The notes under the pieces were generated by a model. The model searched no databases. It saw only the letters and a program-made list of their open reading frames with translations, and was not told the origin of the DNA. A DNA stretch of 64,000 nt from Paraburkholderia madseniana (lineage in GTDB: Bacteria; Pseudomonadota; Gammaproteobacteria; Burkholderiales; Burkholderiaceae). Made by a program: the position numbers and the translations under genes. Shown piece after piece: positions 43,205 through 52,247 of this stretch. The stretch's first letter is position 1; each line of letters opens with the position of its first letter. The stretch spans positions 24,722-88,721 of the forward strand of contig NZ_VOSW01000035.1 in assembly GCF_009690905.1 (NCBI RefSeq), read 5' to 3'.

Positions 43205-43783
43205 ATGAAGACCGCCAAGCCCGCCGCGACCGCCGACAAAACCACGCCTGCCGCCTCCGCTCATCATCATGAGCCGGGGCACACGCACATTGCGCACGGT
43301 GAATCGCAGGAAGCCGCACTGACTCTCGCGGAAGAATATTGCCGCGAACGCGGCGAAAAACTCACACCGATCCGCCGCAAAGTGCTCGAATTGCTGTTGA
43401 ATTCCGGGCGCGCCACCAAAGCTTATTCGCTGCTCGACGACATGCGCCAGATCCATCCGGGCTCGGCGCCGCCTACGGTTTACCGGGCGCTGGATTTTCT
43501 GCTCTCGGCAGGGCTCGTGCACCGGATCGAATCGATTAATGCGTTTACCGTCTGCCACGACCTGACGCAATGCCAGCACGGCATTCTGGTGGTGTGCCAG
43601 CAATGCGGCAACGTCACCGAGTTGCATCAGCCGAAGCTGCGCCAGGCGCTCGTCACGCAAATCGAAGACGCGGGTTACCGCCTTGCCAGCGATGAAATCG
43701 AATTGAAGGGATTGTGTTCCGCGTGTCAGGCAGCGGAAGCGGCCAGCGCCAGCGCTGCCGCACCGGTCGCCGTCGCCAAATAA
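43205..43783 (+). CDS. zur: Fur-family zinc uptake regulator Zur
   Basis: A 192-residue Fur-family repressor. The winged helix (about 50-115) contains LTPIRRKVLELL and PPTVYRALDFLLSAGLVHRI. The dimerisation domain has a two-CxxC zinc site: C131-x2-C134 and C171-x2-C174. The Q-H-G-I-L-V-V and CQQCGNVTEL block places it in the Zur branch and not Fur. It has an unusual 32-residue His-rich N-terminal extension (H-H-H-E-P-G-H-T-H-I-A-H). An upstream in-frame ATG at 43097 is less likely. No znuABC genes are in the window. Confidence 0.9.
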   Translation: MKTAKPAATADKTTPAASAHHHEPGHTHIAHGESQEAALTLAEEYCRERGEKLTPIRRKVLELLLNSGRATKAYSLLDDMRQIHPGSAPPTVYRALDFLLSAGLVHRIESINAFTVCHDLTQCQHGILVVCQQCGNVTELHQPKLRQALVTQIEDAGYRLASDEIELKGLCSACQAAEAASASAAAPVAVAK

Positions 43784-43841
43784 CAGCGGCGCCTGCCATC
43801 AGGTTTGCAGTCTGATTGCGGACCGTTTCGCCAGACGAAAG

Positions 43842-43867
43842 CTTGCCGCCGACGATGCGGCGGCAAG
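43842..43867. terminator. Terminator-like hairpin between zur and a receiver gene
   Basis: A stem CTTGCCGCC/GGCGGCAAG (perfect 9 bp) with an 8-base loop, between convergent genes. It has no strong U-tract, so it may be a structural stop with low efficiency. Confidence 0.45.
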
Positions 43868-43895
43868 AAACCGCCCTCGGCCGCGAGGCCGCTCC

Positions 43896-44405
43896 TCAGC
43901 CCGCGCGGGCGTCGATCGCGTCGTGCAACAGTGTCACGAGGTCTTCCGGCAATGCCGGCTTGGTCATGAAATGCTGGAAGCCTTCGCCGATGCTGCGTAA
44001 GCGGTAAGCGTCGTCGGTATGACCCGTGAGCGCCACGGCCACCGAAGGTGCATGGTCACCGCGAATCTCGTGATCGCGCAGCCGCTGGATCAGATAAAAG
44101 CCGTCCATGGCCGGCAATTCGAGGTCGCACACCACGGCGTCAGGTAACAGCCGCAGCGCCGCTTCGACGCCCTCTTCCGCATCCGCCACTGCGACGACAT
44201 GCGCACCTTCCGCCTCGAGTAACAAGGCCAGTGATTCCCGGCTATCCGGGTCGTCCTCGACGAGCACGATCGTGGCCTGATCGAGTCTCAATGCTCCGTT
44301 CATGTTCTGCTGTAGCTCTAAAAAACCGGTTAGGCCATCAGACTCGGCCAACGTATCGCCCTGCTGTTTGCTGCCGATTTGCGCGGCTGCGGTATTGCTG
44401 TCCAT
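43896..44405 (-). CDS. Stand-alone response-regulator receiver protein
   Basis: A 169-residue CheY-like protein with a 40-residue N-terminal extension. The receiver (about 44-165) has ATIVLVEDDPDSRESL, phospho-acceptor D95 in VVCDLELPAMDGF, T/A-L-T-G-H and K near 148 in MTKPALP. No output domain and no kinase gene is adjacent. It may relay phosphate or act on the motor or on a diguanylate system encoded elsewhere. Convergent with zur. Confidence 0.88.
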   Translation of the reverse strand: MDSNTAAAQIGSKQQGDTLAESDGLTGFLELQQNMNGALRLDQATIVLVEDDPDSRESLALLLEAEGAHVVAVADAEEGVEAALRLLPDAVVCDLELPAMDGFYLIQRLRDHEIRGDHAPSVAVALTGHTDDAYRLRSIGEGFQHFMTKPALPEDLVTLLHDAIDARAG

Positions 44406-44897
44406 GGTTCCGACTCGATTTCATGCGTCGAGTTGCATGCAGGCCCGCGATTGTAAAACATGGCCCCGGCGCAACGCGTGCGCACAGTAACGCGCCAAAA
44501 TTGCACGCCGATGAAAAACCGACCCTCGGCTCCACTGCCCTGGCTGACCAATGCCGACACCCGATTCGCCGTGGCGGTGGCTGCTGCAAACCCACGTCCA
44601 TCGCCTTGCCCGCCTCAGCGTCTGCTCCGACATTCATGTTCTATTGCGACGCCGGCGCGGTTATGCCTCTCGCACGGCGTTCAAATCCACTCCTCAGGTA
44701 GCACGTTGCGTGCCTCGCCGGCTTCACCAGATTCGTCGTTACGTCAGCATGGTTGCGCGAGCCTGCCGCACGATCCACGGCGGCGCTATGATCGTGTGCG
44801 CGAGATCGCAGCGGCTGCGTTATGTTCTGCCGCTGCGACGCAGCACGTCATATGAGCGCCATCTCTCCGCCCCTAAAACCTGAGGCCGCCCGACACC
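44406..44897. other. Non-coding stretch; no gene seen
   Basis: About 490 bp between the receiver gene (minus) and the RraA-like gene (plus). The frames present are Arg/Ser/Pro-rich and without domain features. No terminator or strong promoter pair was recognised. It should contain the two divergent promoters. Confidence 0.5.
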
Positions 44898-45620
44898 ATG
44901 TCCGATCTCGACTCCGCCACGCTTGAAACACTCCGTCATGTCAGCACCGCCACGCTGACCACCCAGTTGTTCAAGCGCGGCCTGCGCAATGCGTTCATGC
45001 AGGGCGTAGCGCCGCTCGCCGCGCACAGTGGCACGAATCTGGTCGGGCCGGCCTTCACGCTACGCAATATTCCCTCGCGCGAGGACATCGACGTGCTCGA
45101 ACTGTTTGCTGATCCCGAGTACGCACAGCGCAAATGTGTCGAGACCATTCCGGCCGGCCATGTGCTCGTGCAGGATTGCCGCGGCGAGCGAGGCAGCGCC
45201 TCGTTCGGTTCGATCCTCTCGCAGCGGTTGCAGGTGCGCGGCGTAGCGGGCATGGTGTCCGACGGTCCGGTGCGCGACAGCACGACAATCGCCGCGCTTG
45301 GCATGCCGGTGTTTTGTGCCGGCGCAAGCGCGCCGCCGAATCTGATCCGGCATCACGCGGTGGATATCAATGTGCCGATCGGCTGCGGCGGTGTAGCGGT
45401 GTTTCCCGGCGACGTGATCGTGGGCGATGCGGACGGCGTGGTGGTAATCCCACTCAAAATGGCAGCCGAGGTTGCGCAAGCCGCCGCCGAGCAGGAGCAA
45501 CTCGAAGTGTTTCTCGCCGAGCGTATTCGTGAGGGCGCCGCCCTGCCCGGCACTTATCCGCCGAACGAAAAAACGAAGGCTGCGTATGGGGCGTGGCGGC
45601 AGAAACGTATTTCTGAGTGA
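44898..45620 (+). CDS. RraA-family protein (aldolase/ribonuclease-regulator fold)
   Basis: A 240-residue protein. It has the RraA/HMG-aldolase core: T-A-T-L-T-T-Q-L at 17-24, G-P-A-F-T-L near 51, a G-x-R-G-x-A-G-M-V-S-D-G-P-V-R-D block near 113-128, and V-F-P-G-D-V-I-V-G-D-A-D-G-V near 172-185. The G-D-x(20)-R/D features suggest a metal-dependent aldolase (4-hydroxy-4-methyl-2-oxoglutarate / 4-carboxy-4-hydroxy-2-oxoadipate type) more than the RNase E inhibitor, because it is longer than E. coli RraA and retains the acidic ligands. Its stop is 13 bp from that of the convergent TetR gene. Isolated gene; pathway not known. Confidence 0.85.
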   Translation: MSDLDSATLETLRHVSTATLTTQLFKRGLRNAFMQGVAPLAAHSGTNLVGPAFTLRNIPSREDIDVLELFADPEYAQRKCVETIPAGHVLVQDCRGERGSASFGSILSQRLQVRGVAGMVSDGPVRDSTTIAALGMPVFCAGASAPPNLIRHHAVDINVPIGCGGVAVFPGDVIVGDADGVVVIPLKMAAEVAQAAAEQEQLEVFLAERIREGAALPGTYPPNEKTKAAYGAWRQKRISE

Positions 45621-45633
45621 GTCCGGCAGTGTG

Positions 45634-46422
45634 TCAGTCCGCTTTGCCAGGACCGACGCCCTGCACCAGCAAGGCCACCGCATGCCGGGCGATCTCCTCG
45701 CTGCCGATGTTGCACCGAGCGGGATCGTTACGCCACAGCTTCGAGGTGGCCAGCGGCAGAATCGTCATACCCAGCAGCGTGACGAATACCAGCGACGGCT
45801 CCAGCCCGGCATTCAGGCGCCCTTCCTTTTGCCAGCGCGCGATGGCTGACAGCGACGCCTTCTGATTCGCGTCGCCGAACCGTTCATGCATGCGCTGGCG
45901 CAGCAGGCCGCCGTCGCTGATCACTTCGCGCACCCACAGCGACGGAAACCACGGATTGTCGCTCGCCGTCTTCACCAAACGCTGCGCGAGTTGCGTGATG
46001 GCAGCCACCGGATCGTCGGGATTTTCCTGAAACGGCACGCCGATCCCCGCGCGCAGCGGCGCGAAACGCTCGTCGATCAGCACGTCGAGCAATTGATCGC
46101 GCGTCTTGAAGTAGTAATGCATCATCGCCGGCGTGAAACCCGCCTCACGGGCAATCTCCCCGAGCGTGGTGTCGACGATGCCCTGCCGCGCGAACAGGGC
46201 GAGCGCGGCGTCCAGCAGGCGGCTGCGCTGCTCCGGGCCGCGCGCCGAGCCCGAAGGCCTGCCCGGTCGCCGTGTGAGCGCGGGCGGCGGTGCGGGAATC
46301 GAAGCGTTCGCAGCATCGCCCACCGCGGCTGACGCCGGCTTCGAAAGCTTTCGCGCCTTCGCGGCGGCCGTGCTGCGCGGCGGGCGTTTCACTTCCCGGT
46401 CATCTGACGTAATCCTTGCCAT
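45634..46422 (-). CDS. TetR-family transcriptional repressor
   Basis: A 262-residue TetR-like regulator. A long basic, Ala/Pro-rich N-terminal arm (about 1-58) precedes the DNA-binding domain (about 60-115: RLLDAALALFARQGIVDT, then E-I-A-R-E-A-G-F-T-P-A-M-M-H-Y-Y-F). The C-terminal ligand domain covers about 120-255. The start at 46422 (MARITSDDREV) is preferred; an upstream in-frame start would extend through the promoter of the divergent efflux gene. It should repress that pump. Confidence 0.9.
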   Translation of the reverse strand: MARITSDDREVKRPPRSTAAAKARKLSKPASAAVGDAANASIPAPPPALTRRPGRPSGSARGPEQRSRLLDAALALFARQGIVDTTLGEIAREAGFTPAMMHYYFKTRDQLLDVLIDERFAPLRAGIGVPFQENPDDPVAAITQLAQRLVKTASDNPWFPSLWVREVISDGGLLRQRMHERFGDANQKASLSAIARWQKEGRLNAGLEPSLVFVTLLGMTILPLATSKLWRNDPARCNIGSEEIARHAVALLVQGVGPGKAD

Positions 46423-46432
46423 TGCATTCAAT

Positions 46433-46476
46433 TTGACGAGTGACACAATGTCGCATATATTAATCTCCGAATTAAT
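46433..46476 (+). promoter_or_regulatory. Promoter and TetR operator of the DHA2 pump gene
   Basis: A -35 TTGACG (46433-46438), a 17-bp spacer and a -10 TATATT (46456-46461). A perfect inverted repeat ATTAAT-CTCCGA-ATTAAT (46459-46476) overlaps the -10 and the expected start site. This is the geometry of a repressor operator for the adjacent TetR protein. Confidence 0.7.
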
Positions 46477-46497
46477 TAATTTCAATACCGTGGCGCC

Positions 46498-48045
46498 ATG
46501 GACCAATCGACAACGACTCAACCCGCCGGGCTAACGCTGCCAGATGCGCAGCCAGATCCGCAGTCCGGCCCGCAGGCAAATGACCACCCGCCGATCCGCC
46601 TGCTGTTTCCGGCGCTGCTGCTGGTCATGCTGCTCGCCGCGCTCGATCAGACGATCGTCTCGACCGCGCTGCCGACCATCGTCGGCGAACTCGGCGGGCT
46701 CAACAACCTCTCGTGGGTGGTGACCGCCTACCTGCTCAGCTCGACTATCGTCGTGCCGCTGTATGGCAAATTCGGCGATCTGTTCGGCCGCAAGATCGTG
46801 CTGCAGACGGCGATCGTCGTGTTCCTCGTCGGCTCCGCGCTGTGCGGCGTCGCCCAGAACATGACCCAGTTGATCGTGCTGCGCGCACTGCAGGGGCTCG
46901 GCGGCGGCGGTCTGCTAGTCGTGACGATGGCCGCCATCGCGGACGTGATTCCGCCGGCTGAGCGCGGCCGCTTCCAGGGGGTATTCGGCGGCGTGTTCGG
47001 TCTCGCGACGGTGGTCGGGCCGCTGCTCGGCGGCTTTCTCGTCGAGCACCTGTCATGGCGCTGGATTTTCTACATCAACCTGCCGCTCGGCCTCATCTCG
47101 CTGGCTGTGATCGGCGCGGTCTTCAAACCGCACGTGCGGCATGTGAAGCACACCATCGACTACATGGGCGCCGCGTTTCTCGCCGGCGCGCTCACCTGCA
47201 TCATCCTGTTCACGAGCCAGGGCGGCACGATCCTGCCGTGGTCATCGCCGCAGTTGTGGTTCACGCTGGGAATGGGGCTGGTGGCGATCTGGGGCTTCAT
47301 CCACGAAGAGCGCACTGCCGTCGAACCGATCATGCCGCTCGAACTCTTCAAACAGCGCACGTTTTTGCTGAGCAGTCTGATCGGCTTCATCATCGGCGTG
47401 TCGCTGTTTGGTTCGGTCACGTTCCTGCCGCTGTATCTGCAAGTGGTCAAAGGCTCGACGCCCACGGAAGCCGGCATGCAGATGCTGCCGATGATGGGCG
47501 GTCTGTTCATGATGTCGATGGTGACCGGACGCGTAATCAGCAAGATCGGCAAGTACCGCATGTTTCCGATCGCCGGCACATTTCTCGTGACCGTCGCGAT
47601 GGTGCTGCTCGCACGCCTGCAGATCAACACGCCCATTCGTGTGATGTATATCGACATGGGCATTCTCGGCTTCGGCCTCGGCATGGTGATGCAGGTGCTG
47701 ATTCTCGCGGTGCAGAATACTGTCGAGTTCAAGCACATGGGTGTCGCCACTTCAGGCGCGACGCTGTTCCGGTCAATCGGCGGCTCGATCGGCGTGGCCG
47801 GTTTTGGCGCGGTGTTTTCGAACGGCCTCGCCGCGCGTCTGGAAAAACTGATTCCGGCCGACATCGAATTGCCGCACGCGCTCGGACCGGCGGCCATCCA
47901 CCAGTTGCCTGAAGCGTTGCGCAACGACTATCTGCAAGCGTTTGCCGGTGCGTTGCACACGGTGTATCTCTCGGCGGCCTGCGTCGTCGTGTTGGCCTTT
48001 GCGCTCGCGTGGCTTCTGAAAGATCATCCGCTGCGCAAGCACTGA
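46498..48045 (+). CDS. MFS multidrug efflux transporter, DHA2 (EmrB/QacA) family
   Basis: A 515-residue proton-driven exporter with about 14 membrane helices. It has motif A-like G-K-F-G-D-L-F-G-R-K-I-V-L (near 90-102), motif C-type VVGPLLGGFLVEH, and motif D1 L-A-A-L-D-Q-T-I-V-S-T-A-L-P-T-I near the first helix, all typical of DHA2. It diverges from its TetR regulator and ends at a strong terminator. There is no adjacent EmrA-type membrane fusion gene, so it probably works alone in the inner membrane. Confidence 0.94.
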   Translation: MDQSTTTQPAGLTLPDAQPDPQSGPQANDHPPIRLLFPALLLVMLLAALDQTIVSTALPTIVGELGGLNNLSWVVTAYLLSSTIVVPLYGKFGDLFGRKIVLQTAIVVFLVGSALCGVAQNMTQLIVLRALQGLGGGGLLVVTMAAIADVIPPAERGRFQGVFGGVFGLATVVGPLLGGFLVEHLSWRWIFYINLPLGLISLAVIGAVFKPHVRHVKHTIDYMGAAFLAGALTCIILFTSQGGTILPWSSPQLWFTLGMGLVAIWGFIHEERTAVEPIMPLELFKQRTFLLSSLIGFIIGVSLFGSVTFLPLYLQVVKGSTPTEAGMQMLPMMGGLFMMSMVTGRVISKIGKYRMFPIAGTFLVTVAMVLLARLQINTPIRVMYIDMGILGFGLGMVMQVLILAVQNTVEFKHMGVATSGATLFRSIGGSIGVAGFGAVFSNGLAARLEKLIPADIELPHALGPAAIHQLPEALRNDYLQAFAGALHTVYLSAACVVVLAFALAWLLKDHPLRKH

Positions 48046-48092
48046 TTTCGCGTATCCCGTTTCCAGCGAGCGTTTTCTGCAAGCGCTTGATG

Positions 48093-48133
48093 ACGAGGTC
48101 GAACGCCGCGCGCTTCGACCTCGTTCTGTTTTC
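48093..48133 (+). terminator. Terminator after the DHA2 transporter gene
   Basis: A perfect 11-bp stem ACGAGGTCGAA/TTCGACCTCGT with a 10-base loop, then TCTGTTTTC. Lies 48 bp after the stop. Confidence 0.85.
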
Positions 48134-48264
48134 ATCGCCGCTATTTCGCTCTACCGATTCCGCCGGCGCGCGAGAGTGTCGACACCTGCGCACCGTGACT
48201 GAGCAAACCGTGTGAAAAAAACCGTCAGCCTGTTCGTTCTGCCGACATATGCAGTGTTTCGTCG

Positions 48265-48301
48265 TACCTACAAATGTGTTTTAGCGCACATAAAGTAGGT
48301 A
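48265..48301. promoter_or_regulatory. 37-bp imperfect palindrome upstream of the zinc-ribbon gene
   Basis: Outer arms TACCTAC/GTAGGTA and inner arms ATGTG/CACAT form a nearly symmetric site in an A/T-rich stretch. It is 184 bp before the zinc-ribbon ATG and beyond the upstream terminator. It could be an operator or an RNA hairpin; the 48134-48484 gap holds nothing else I can name. Confidence 0.45.
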
Positions 48302-48484
48302 AGAACGTCGATTGACGTCCTCACGGAAACGCCACATATTGCAAGCAGCGGCACCGCAAGCGAGGACTTGCGCCCCAAGGTTCTCCAGAGCATGTGGATC
48401 GTGGTTTCCGCGGACGTTACTCCTGCCTCAACACGATCTGGAGCATGCCGTAACGGCACTGTTTTCCACAGGTGGGTCCACAGT

Positions 48485-49492
48485 ATGTCCACCCAGACAA
48501 TACTCGGCCATAGTTTCCCGACGCCCTGCAAACGCTGTGGCGGTGCGCTGTACCGGCAAGTCGACTATTGCCCGTATTGCGGCGCGGTGCACCCGCTTGA
48601 CGCCGGCCCACACAAGCGCGGCGTGATTCCCGGCAGCCACGCCAGTGCCATCAGCAAGACAGCGCAGAAAAACGGCTTCGATCCGACACAGCCGGTTGAA
48701 ACCGATCTCGCCGCGCAGACCGCGGTCACCGGCGAAGCCGCCCCTGTCGAGCCCCCGATGCCAGCGCCGGTACTCGCGTCTCCGGATACGCCGATTCCGC
48801 CGCTCGCCGATCTACCGCATTCTGCTGGCCGCAGCATGGTCCCGATGCGCCGGGTGCTGCTCGCGATCGTGGCGATTGGCGCAATCGGACTAGCGTATGT
48901 CACCTTTACTCTATTCAGCGACAACCACGAATCGCAGAACGGCAATACTGAGCAGACGGCTGAAAATCATCAGGACGCCAGAACGGCGACCGGCACGATT
49001 GCGCTGTACGCACCGGCTCAGCCGACGAATCAGGCCACCGCGATTAAGCCTGCTGTCCCCAGCAATGCCGCCAATCCCGCCAAGGCCGCACCGGCAATCC
49101 TGCCCACGCCCATCGCGCCGCCGTTGGCCGCAGCGCCTGTAAAACCAGCGGCGCCGCAGTTCCGCGATGCCGCGCAAGCGCTGCAGACAGCGCGTCTGGC
49201 CGTCCGCGCCAACGATCTCTCCGCGGCACAAGCGGCGCTTGGCGCGGCGCAAACGCTGCAGCCCGGCAACACCGACGCAGAAAGCCTGCTGACCGAATTG
49301 AAGCCGCTCACCGCGCGCCGCGACGCCGCGTTGCAGGCGGCACAACTGTGTGCCTCGCAGCAGTCGTGGAGTTGCGCACGCCAGCACGCCAATGAGGCGC
49401 TCGCGATCGACACCGGCAACGACGCCGCGAAAACCATCCTTGAGCGCGTGATTCGCGAGACAGGTTGGGCACCGCTCAAGCCGCATGCGTAA
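48485..49492 (+). CDS. Zinc-ribbon, single-span membrane protein with TPR-like end
   Basis: A 335-residue protein. An N-terminal zinc ribbon (C-K-R-C at about 16-19, C-P-Y-C at about 29-32) is in the cytoplasm, then a Pro-rich linker, one membrane helix near 118-140 (VLLAIVAIGAIGLAYVTFTL), an Ala/Pro-rich periplasmic stretch, and a helical end (about 230-325) with TPR-like repeats and two cysteines (CASQQSWSC). The ATG at 48485 is preferred since the zinc ribbon follows soon after; upstream residues look non-coding. It precedes an orphan TAXI binding protein. Function unknown. Confidence 0.8.
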   Translation: MSTQTILGHSFPTPCKRCGGALYRQVDYCPYCGAVHPLDAGPHKRGVIPGSHASAISKTAQKNGFDPTQPVETDLAAQTAVTGEAAPVEPPMPAPVLASPDTPIPPLADLPHSAGRSMVPMRRVLLAIVAIGAIGLAYVTFTLFSDNHESQNGNTEQTAENHQDARTATGTIALYAPAQPTNQATAIKPAVPSNAANPAKAAPAILPTPIAPPLAAAPVKPAAPQFRDAAQALQTARLAVRANDLSAAQAALGAAQTLQPGNTDAESLLTELKPLTARRDAALQAAQLCASQQSWSCARQHANEALAIDTGNDAAKTILERVIRETGWAPLKPHA

Positions 49493-49704
49493 ACCGGCAT
49501 CCCGGTCAGCGAAAAAGTTTCGATACCGAATTTCTTGACCGTTCGCACGACCGATTGCATTGGCGTTTCGCGTGCCCTCTGAGCGGCAACAGACGGACAT
49601 GGCACGCGCGACGCCTTGAACATGAGATGGCAAGCCGACTCACCGGTGCTTCGCGCGCGTCGACACGAGAGGCTGTTCAACCCTGACCGATAGGTAGATA
49701 AACC

Positions 49705-50778
49705 ATGCTGAAGAAACTTCTGGCGGGATGGCTGGGGCTGGCGCTAATGATCATGTCTTCGTTTGCTTGCGCGGAACCTGCGCACTACAAGATCGTTACC
49801 GGTCCGGAACGCGGCACGTACATTCAGATCGGCCAGGATCTGTCGAAATGGGTGGCGCAGCCGGCGGGCATCGACCTGGAAGTGATGTCGTCGAAGGGTT
49901 CGGCCGAAAACGTGCAGCGCATGCGCTTCGAGCCCGGCGTGAAGCTCGCACTGGTTCAGTCCGACGTGTATCAGGCCTACATCGACATGGCCAACGCGGG
50001 CAATGCCGACGCGGGTACGACAATCCGGCCGCTACGGCTCATCATGCCGCTCTACGACGAAGAAATTAACGTCGTCGTGCGCGCGGACTCGCCGATGAAA
50101 ACCTTCGCCGACATCAAGGACAAAAGCATCAGCGTGGGCCTGCTCGGCAGCGGCACCGCTCAAACGGCCACGACCCTCTATCACCTGATGTTCGGACAGG
50201 CGATTCCCGAGCAGAACGTCCAGCACCTGAGCAATGAAGATGCGCTGGCCGCGCTGATCGTCAAGAAGGTGGACGTCGCGATCATCGTGGTCGGGCAGCC
50301 GGCGAAACTGTTCAACGACATGAATCCCGAGCTGCTGCAACAGATCCGCCCTCTGAAGGTTGATCCCAACGCGCCCGAAACCGCCCGAGCCAAGCAGACT
50401 TATTTTCCCACGACACTCCGCGCGACCAGCTATCCGAACTGGCTGAAGGAAGATGTTCCCACGCTAACGGTCAAGGCCTTTCTCGTCACTTACGATTACG
50501 GTCTGCGCGATACCGTCGGCAATCTGAATCACTTTGCGGATTCGCTCTGCGCCAACTTCGACAATCTGCAGGAGCATGGGCATCCGAAGTGGAAGCAGGT
50601 GAAACTCGAATTGCCGCCCCTCGTGCGCGGATGGAAATACTACGCGCCGGTGGAAAAACATCTGCGCGCGTGTCTCGCGAACAAGAGTGCGGCGATCAGC
50701 GCGACGGCCGCGCAAGCCGCGCAGAAACCGCGCTCCCCCTGCACGGATCAGGAGCGTCTGCTGTTGCTGTGCAAGTAA
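49705..50778 (+). CDS. TAXI-family periplasmic solute-binding protein (orphan)
   Basis: A 357-residue exported protein. Signal peptide about 1-24 (SSFACA cleavage). The binding fold has I-V-T-G-P-E-R-G-T-Y-I-Q-I-G near 30-43, A-L-V-Q-S-D-V near 83-89, and L-L-G-S-G-T-A-Q-T-A near 147-156, matching TAXI (TRAP-associated) proteins. The C-terminus has a pair of cysteines (CTDQERLLLLC). No TRAP DctM/DctQ or fused permease gene follows; the next gene is on the other strand. It may supply a signal or work with a permease elsewhere. Confidence 0.88.
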   Translation: MLKKLLAGWLGLALMIMSSFACAEPAHYKIVTGPERGTYIQIGQDLSKWVAQPAGIDLEVMSSKGSAENVQRMRFEPGVKLALVQSDVYQAYIDMANAGNADAGTTIRPLRLIMPLYDEEINVVVRADSPMKTFADIKDKSISVGLLGSGTAQTATTLYHLMFGQAIPEQNVQHLSNEDALAALIVKKVDVAIIVVGQPAKLFNDMNPELLQQIRPLKVDPNAPETARAKQTYFPTTLRATSYPNWLKEDVPTLTVKAFLVTYDYGLRDTVGNLNHFADSLCANFDNLQEHGHPKWKQVKLELPPLVRGWKYYAPVEKHLRACLANKSAAISATAAQAAQKPRSPCTDQERLLLLCK

Positions 50779-50805
50779 CGTCGTCTGGCGAGGCGAGGCG
50801 CGCGC

Positions 50806-52245
50806 TCAGGCGTGCGCCTTCGATGCAGCCGACACGTCCATCGCCCGTTGCAGCGCTTCGTACACCTTCGGCCGGTTGCATTGCGACACGTTAAAGCGCA
50901 GGAAGCCGGCCGCCGATTGCGACGCGCTGAACACATTGCCCGGCGCGAACACCACACTCTCGGCTAATGCGTGACGCGCGATATCGGCGGCGTCGAGCGC
51001 ATCGGGTAAGCGCGCCCACACGAATATCCCGGCGCGTGGCCGCGTCCACACTTCAAGGCCTGCGTAGCCCAGCCGCCTGATCGTCTCCCCCATGGCGTCC
51101 GCGAGCTTCGCGCGCATCGATTCCAGATGCCGCCGGTAGGTGCCGTCCACCAGCAAACGATGCACGACGCTCGCCGCGAGCTGGCCGTTGCCGAACGTGG
51201 TGGCCAGCTTCAGATCGACCAGCGGCTCGATCCATTCCCTGCGCGCCGCGATGTAGCCGCAGCGCACGGCCGCGGACAAGGTCTTCGAAAAGCTGCCGAT
51301 CGAGACCACCCGCGCGAGACCGTCGAACGCCGCAAGACGCGGCGCGGGTTCGTCCTCGAAGTCGGCGAAGATATCGTCTTCGACTATCAGCAGATTGTGC
51401 TCACCCGCCAGTTTCAGCAGCCGATGCGCAATGGCCGGCGCAAGCGTGGCACCGGTCGGATTGTGGATCGCGGAATTGGTCACGTAGAGCCGCGGGCGGT
51501 GCTCGATCAGCGCCCGCTCGAATGCCGCCAGATCCGGACCGGATGGCGTATAAGGCACTCCGACGATGCGGACGCGATGCGCACGCAGCAGCGCCTGGAA
51601 GTTGAAGTAGCACGGATCGTCGATCAGGACCGTGTCGCCGGGTTCGAGCAGAAAGCGGCAGACGAGATCGAGCGCATGCGTGCCGCCGTCGGTCAGCACG
51701 ATCTGCTCGGGCGGCGCTTCCACGCCATGCTGCGCGAGCCGCCAGGCGAGTTGCTGACGTAGCGCGGGCAGACCGAGCGGGCTCGCATAGTCGGCGAGCG
51801 GCGACTGCGGATCACGCGCCACGGCGCGCAACGCGCGGCGCACACCGTCTTCCGGCAGCCATGAAGGCGGCATCCAGCCGCAGCCCGGCTTGAGCACCTT
51901 CGCACCGGCCTCCAGCGACTGCCGCGTGAGCCACAGCGGATCGACCTCGCGATCCAGCCGCGGCCCGAGATCGGCGAGCGCAAGCGGCGGAGCATGACCG
52001 GAGACGAAAAAGCCGGAACCGCGCCGCGCCACGATCACCCCTTCCGCGACCAGCCGGTCGTACGCTTCCACTACGGTCGACTTCGACACGCCGAGTGCCT
52101 CGGTCATCGTGCGGATCGAGGGCACGCGCGCGCCCGGCATCAGCGAACGGCTCGCGATGCGCTCGCGCAAGTTGTCCATCACGGTGCCGACCCGCGTGCC
52201 GGCTGGCGCGCCCAAGGCCGCCCGGTTGTTATCGCTTTCCGCCAT
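50806..52245 (-). CDS. MocR-family regulator (GntR HTH + PLP aminotransferase-like domain)
   Basis: A 479-residue protein. The winged helix domain (about 20-88: RIASRSLMPGARVPSIRTM, then G-V-S-K-S-T-V-V-E-A-Y) is joined to a fold-type I aminotransferase-like domain (about 120-475). The PLP lysine is in SIGSFSKTLSAAVR. The start at 52245 (MAESDNNRAA) is used since the upstream part of the frame reads through the divergent operator region. It likely senses an amino or PLP-linked metabolite and controls the divergent EamA exporter, as in PdxR/GabR-type pairs. Confidence 0.92.
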   Translation of the reverse strand: MAESDNNRAALGAPAGTRVGTVMDNLRERIASRSLMPGARVPSIRTMTEALGVSKSTVVEAYDRLVAEGVIVARRGSGFFVSGHAPPLALADLGPRLDREVDPLWLTRQSLEAGAKVLKPGCGWMPPSWLPEDGVRRALRAVARDPQSPLADYASPLGLPALRQQLAWRLAQHGVEAPPEQIVLTDGGTHALDLVCRFLLEPGDTVLIDDPCYFNFQALLRAHRVRIVGVPYTPSGPDLAAFERALIEHRPRLYVTNSAIHNPTGATLAPAIAHRLLKLAGEHNLLIVEDDIFADFEDEPAPRLAAFDGLARVVSIGSFSKTLSAAVRCGYIAARREWIEPLVDLKLATTFGNGQLAASVVHRLLVDGTYRRHLESMRAKLADAMGETIRRLGYAGLEVWTRPRAGIFVWARLPDALDAADIARHALAESVVFAPGNVFSASQSAAGFLRFNVSQCNRPKVYEALQRAMDVSAASKAHA

Positions 52246-52247
52246 CT

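Noticed and set aside
44460..44855. 131-codon frame between the receiver and RraA-like genes
   Set aside because: Ser/Pro/Arg/Cys-rich residues without any recognisable pattern, and a competing frame of similar length in the same place.
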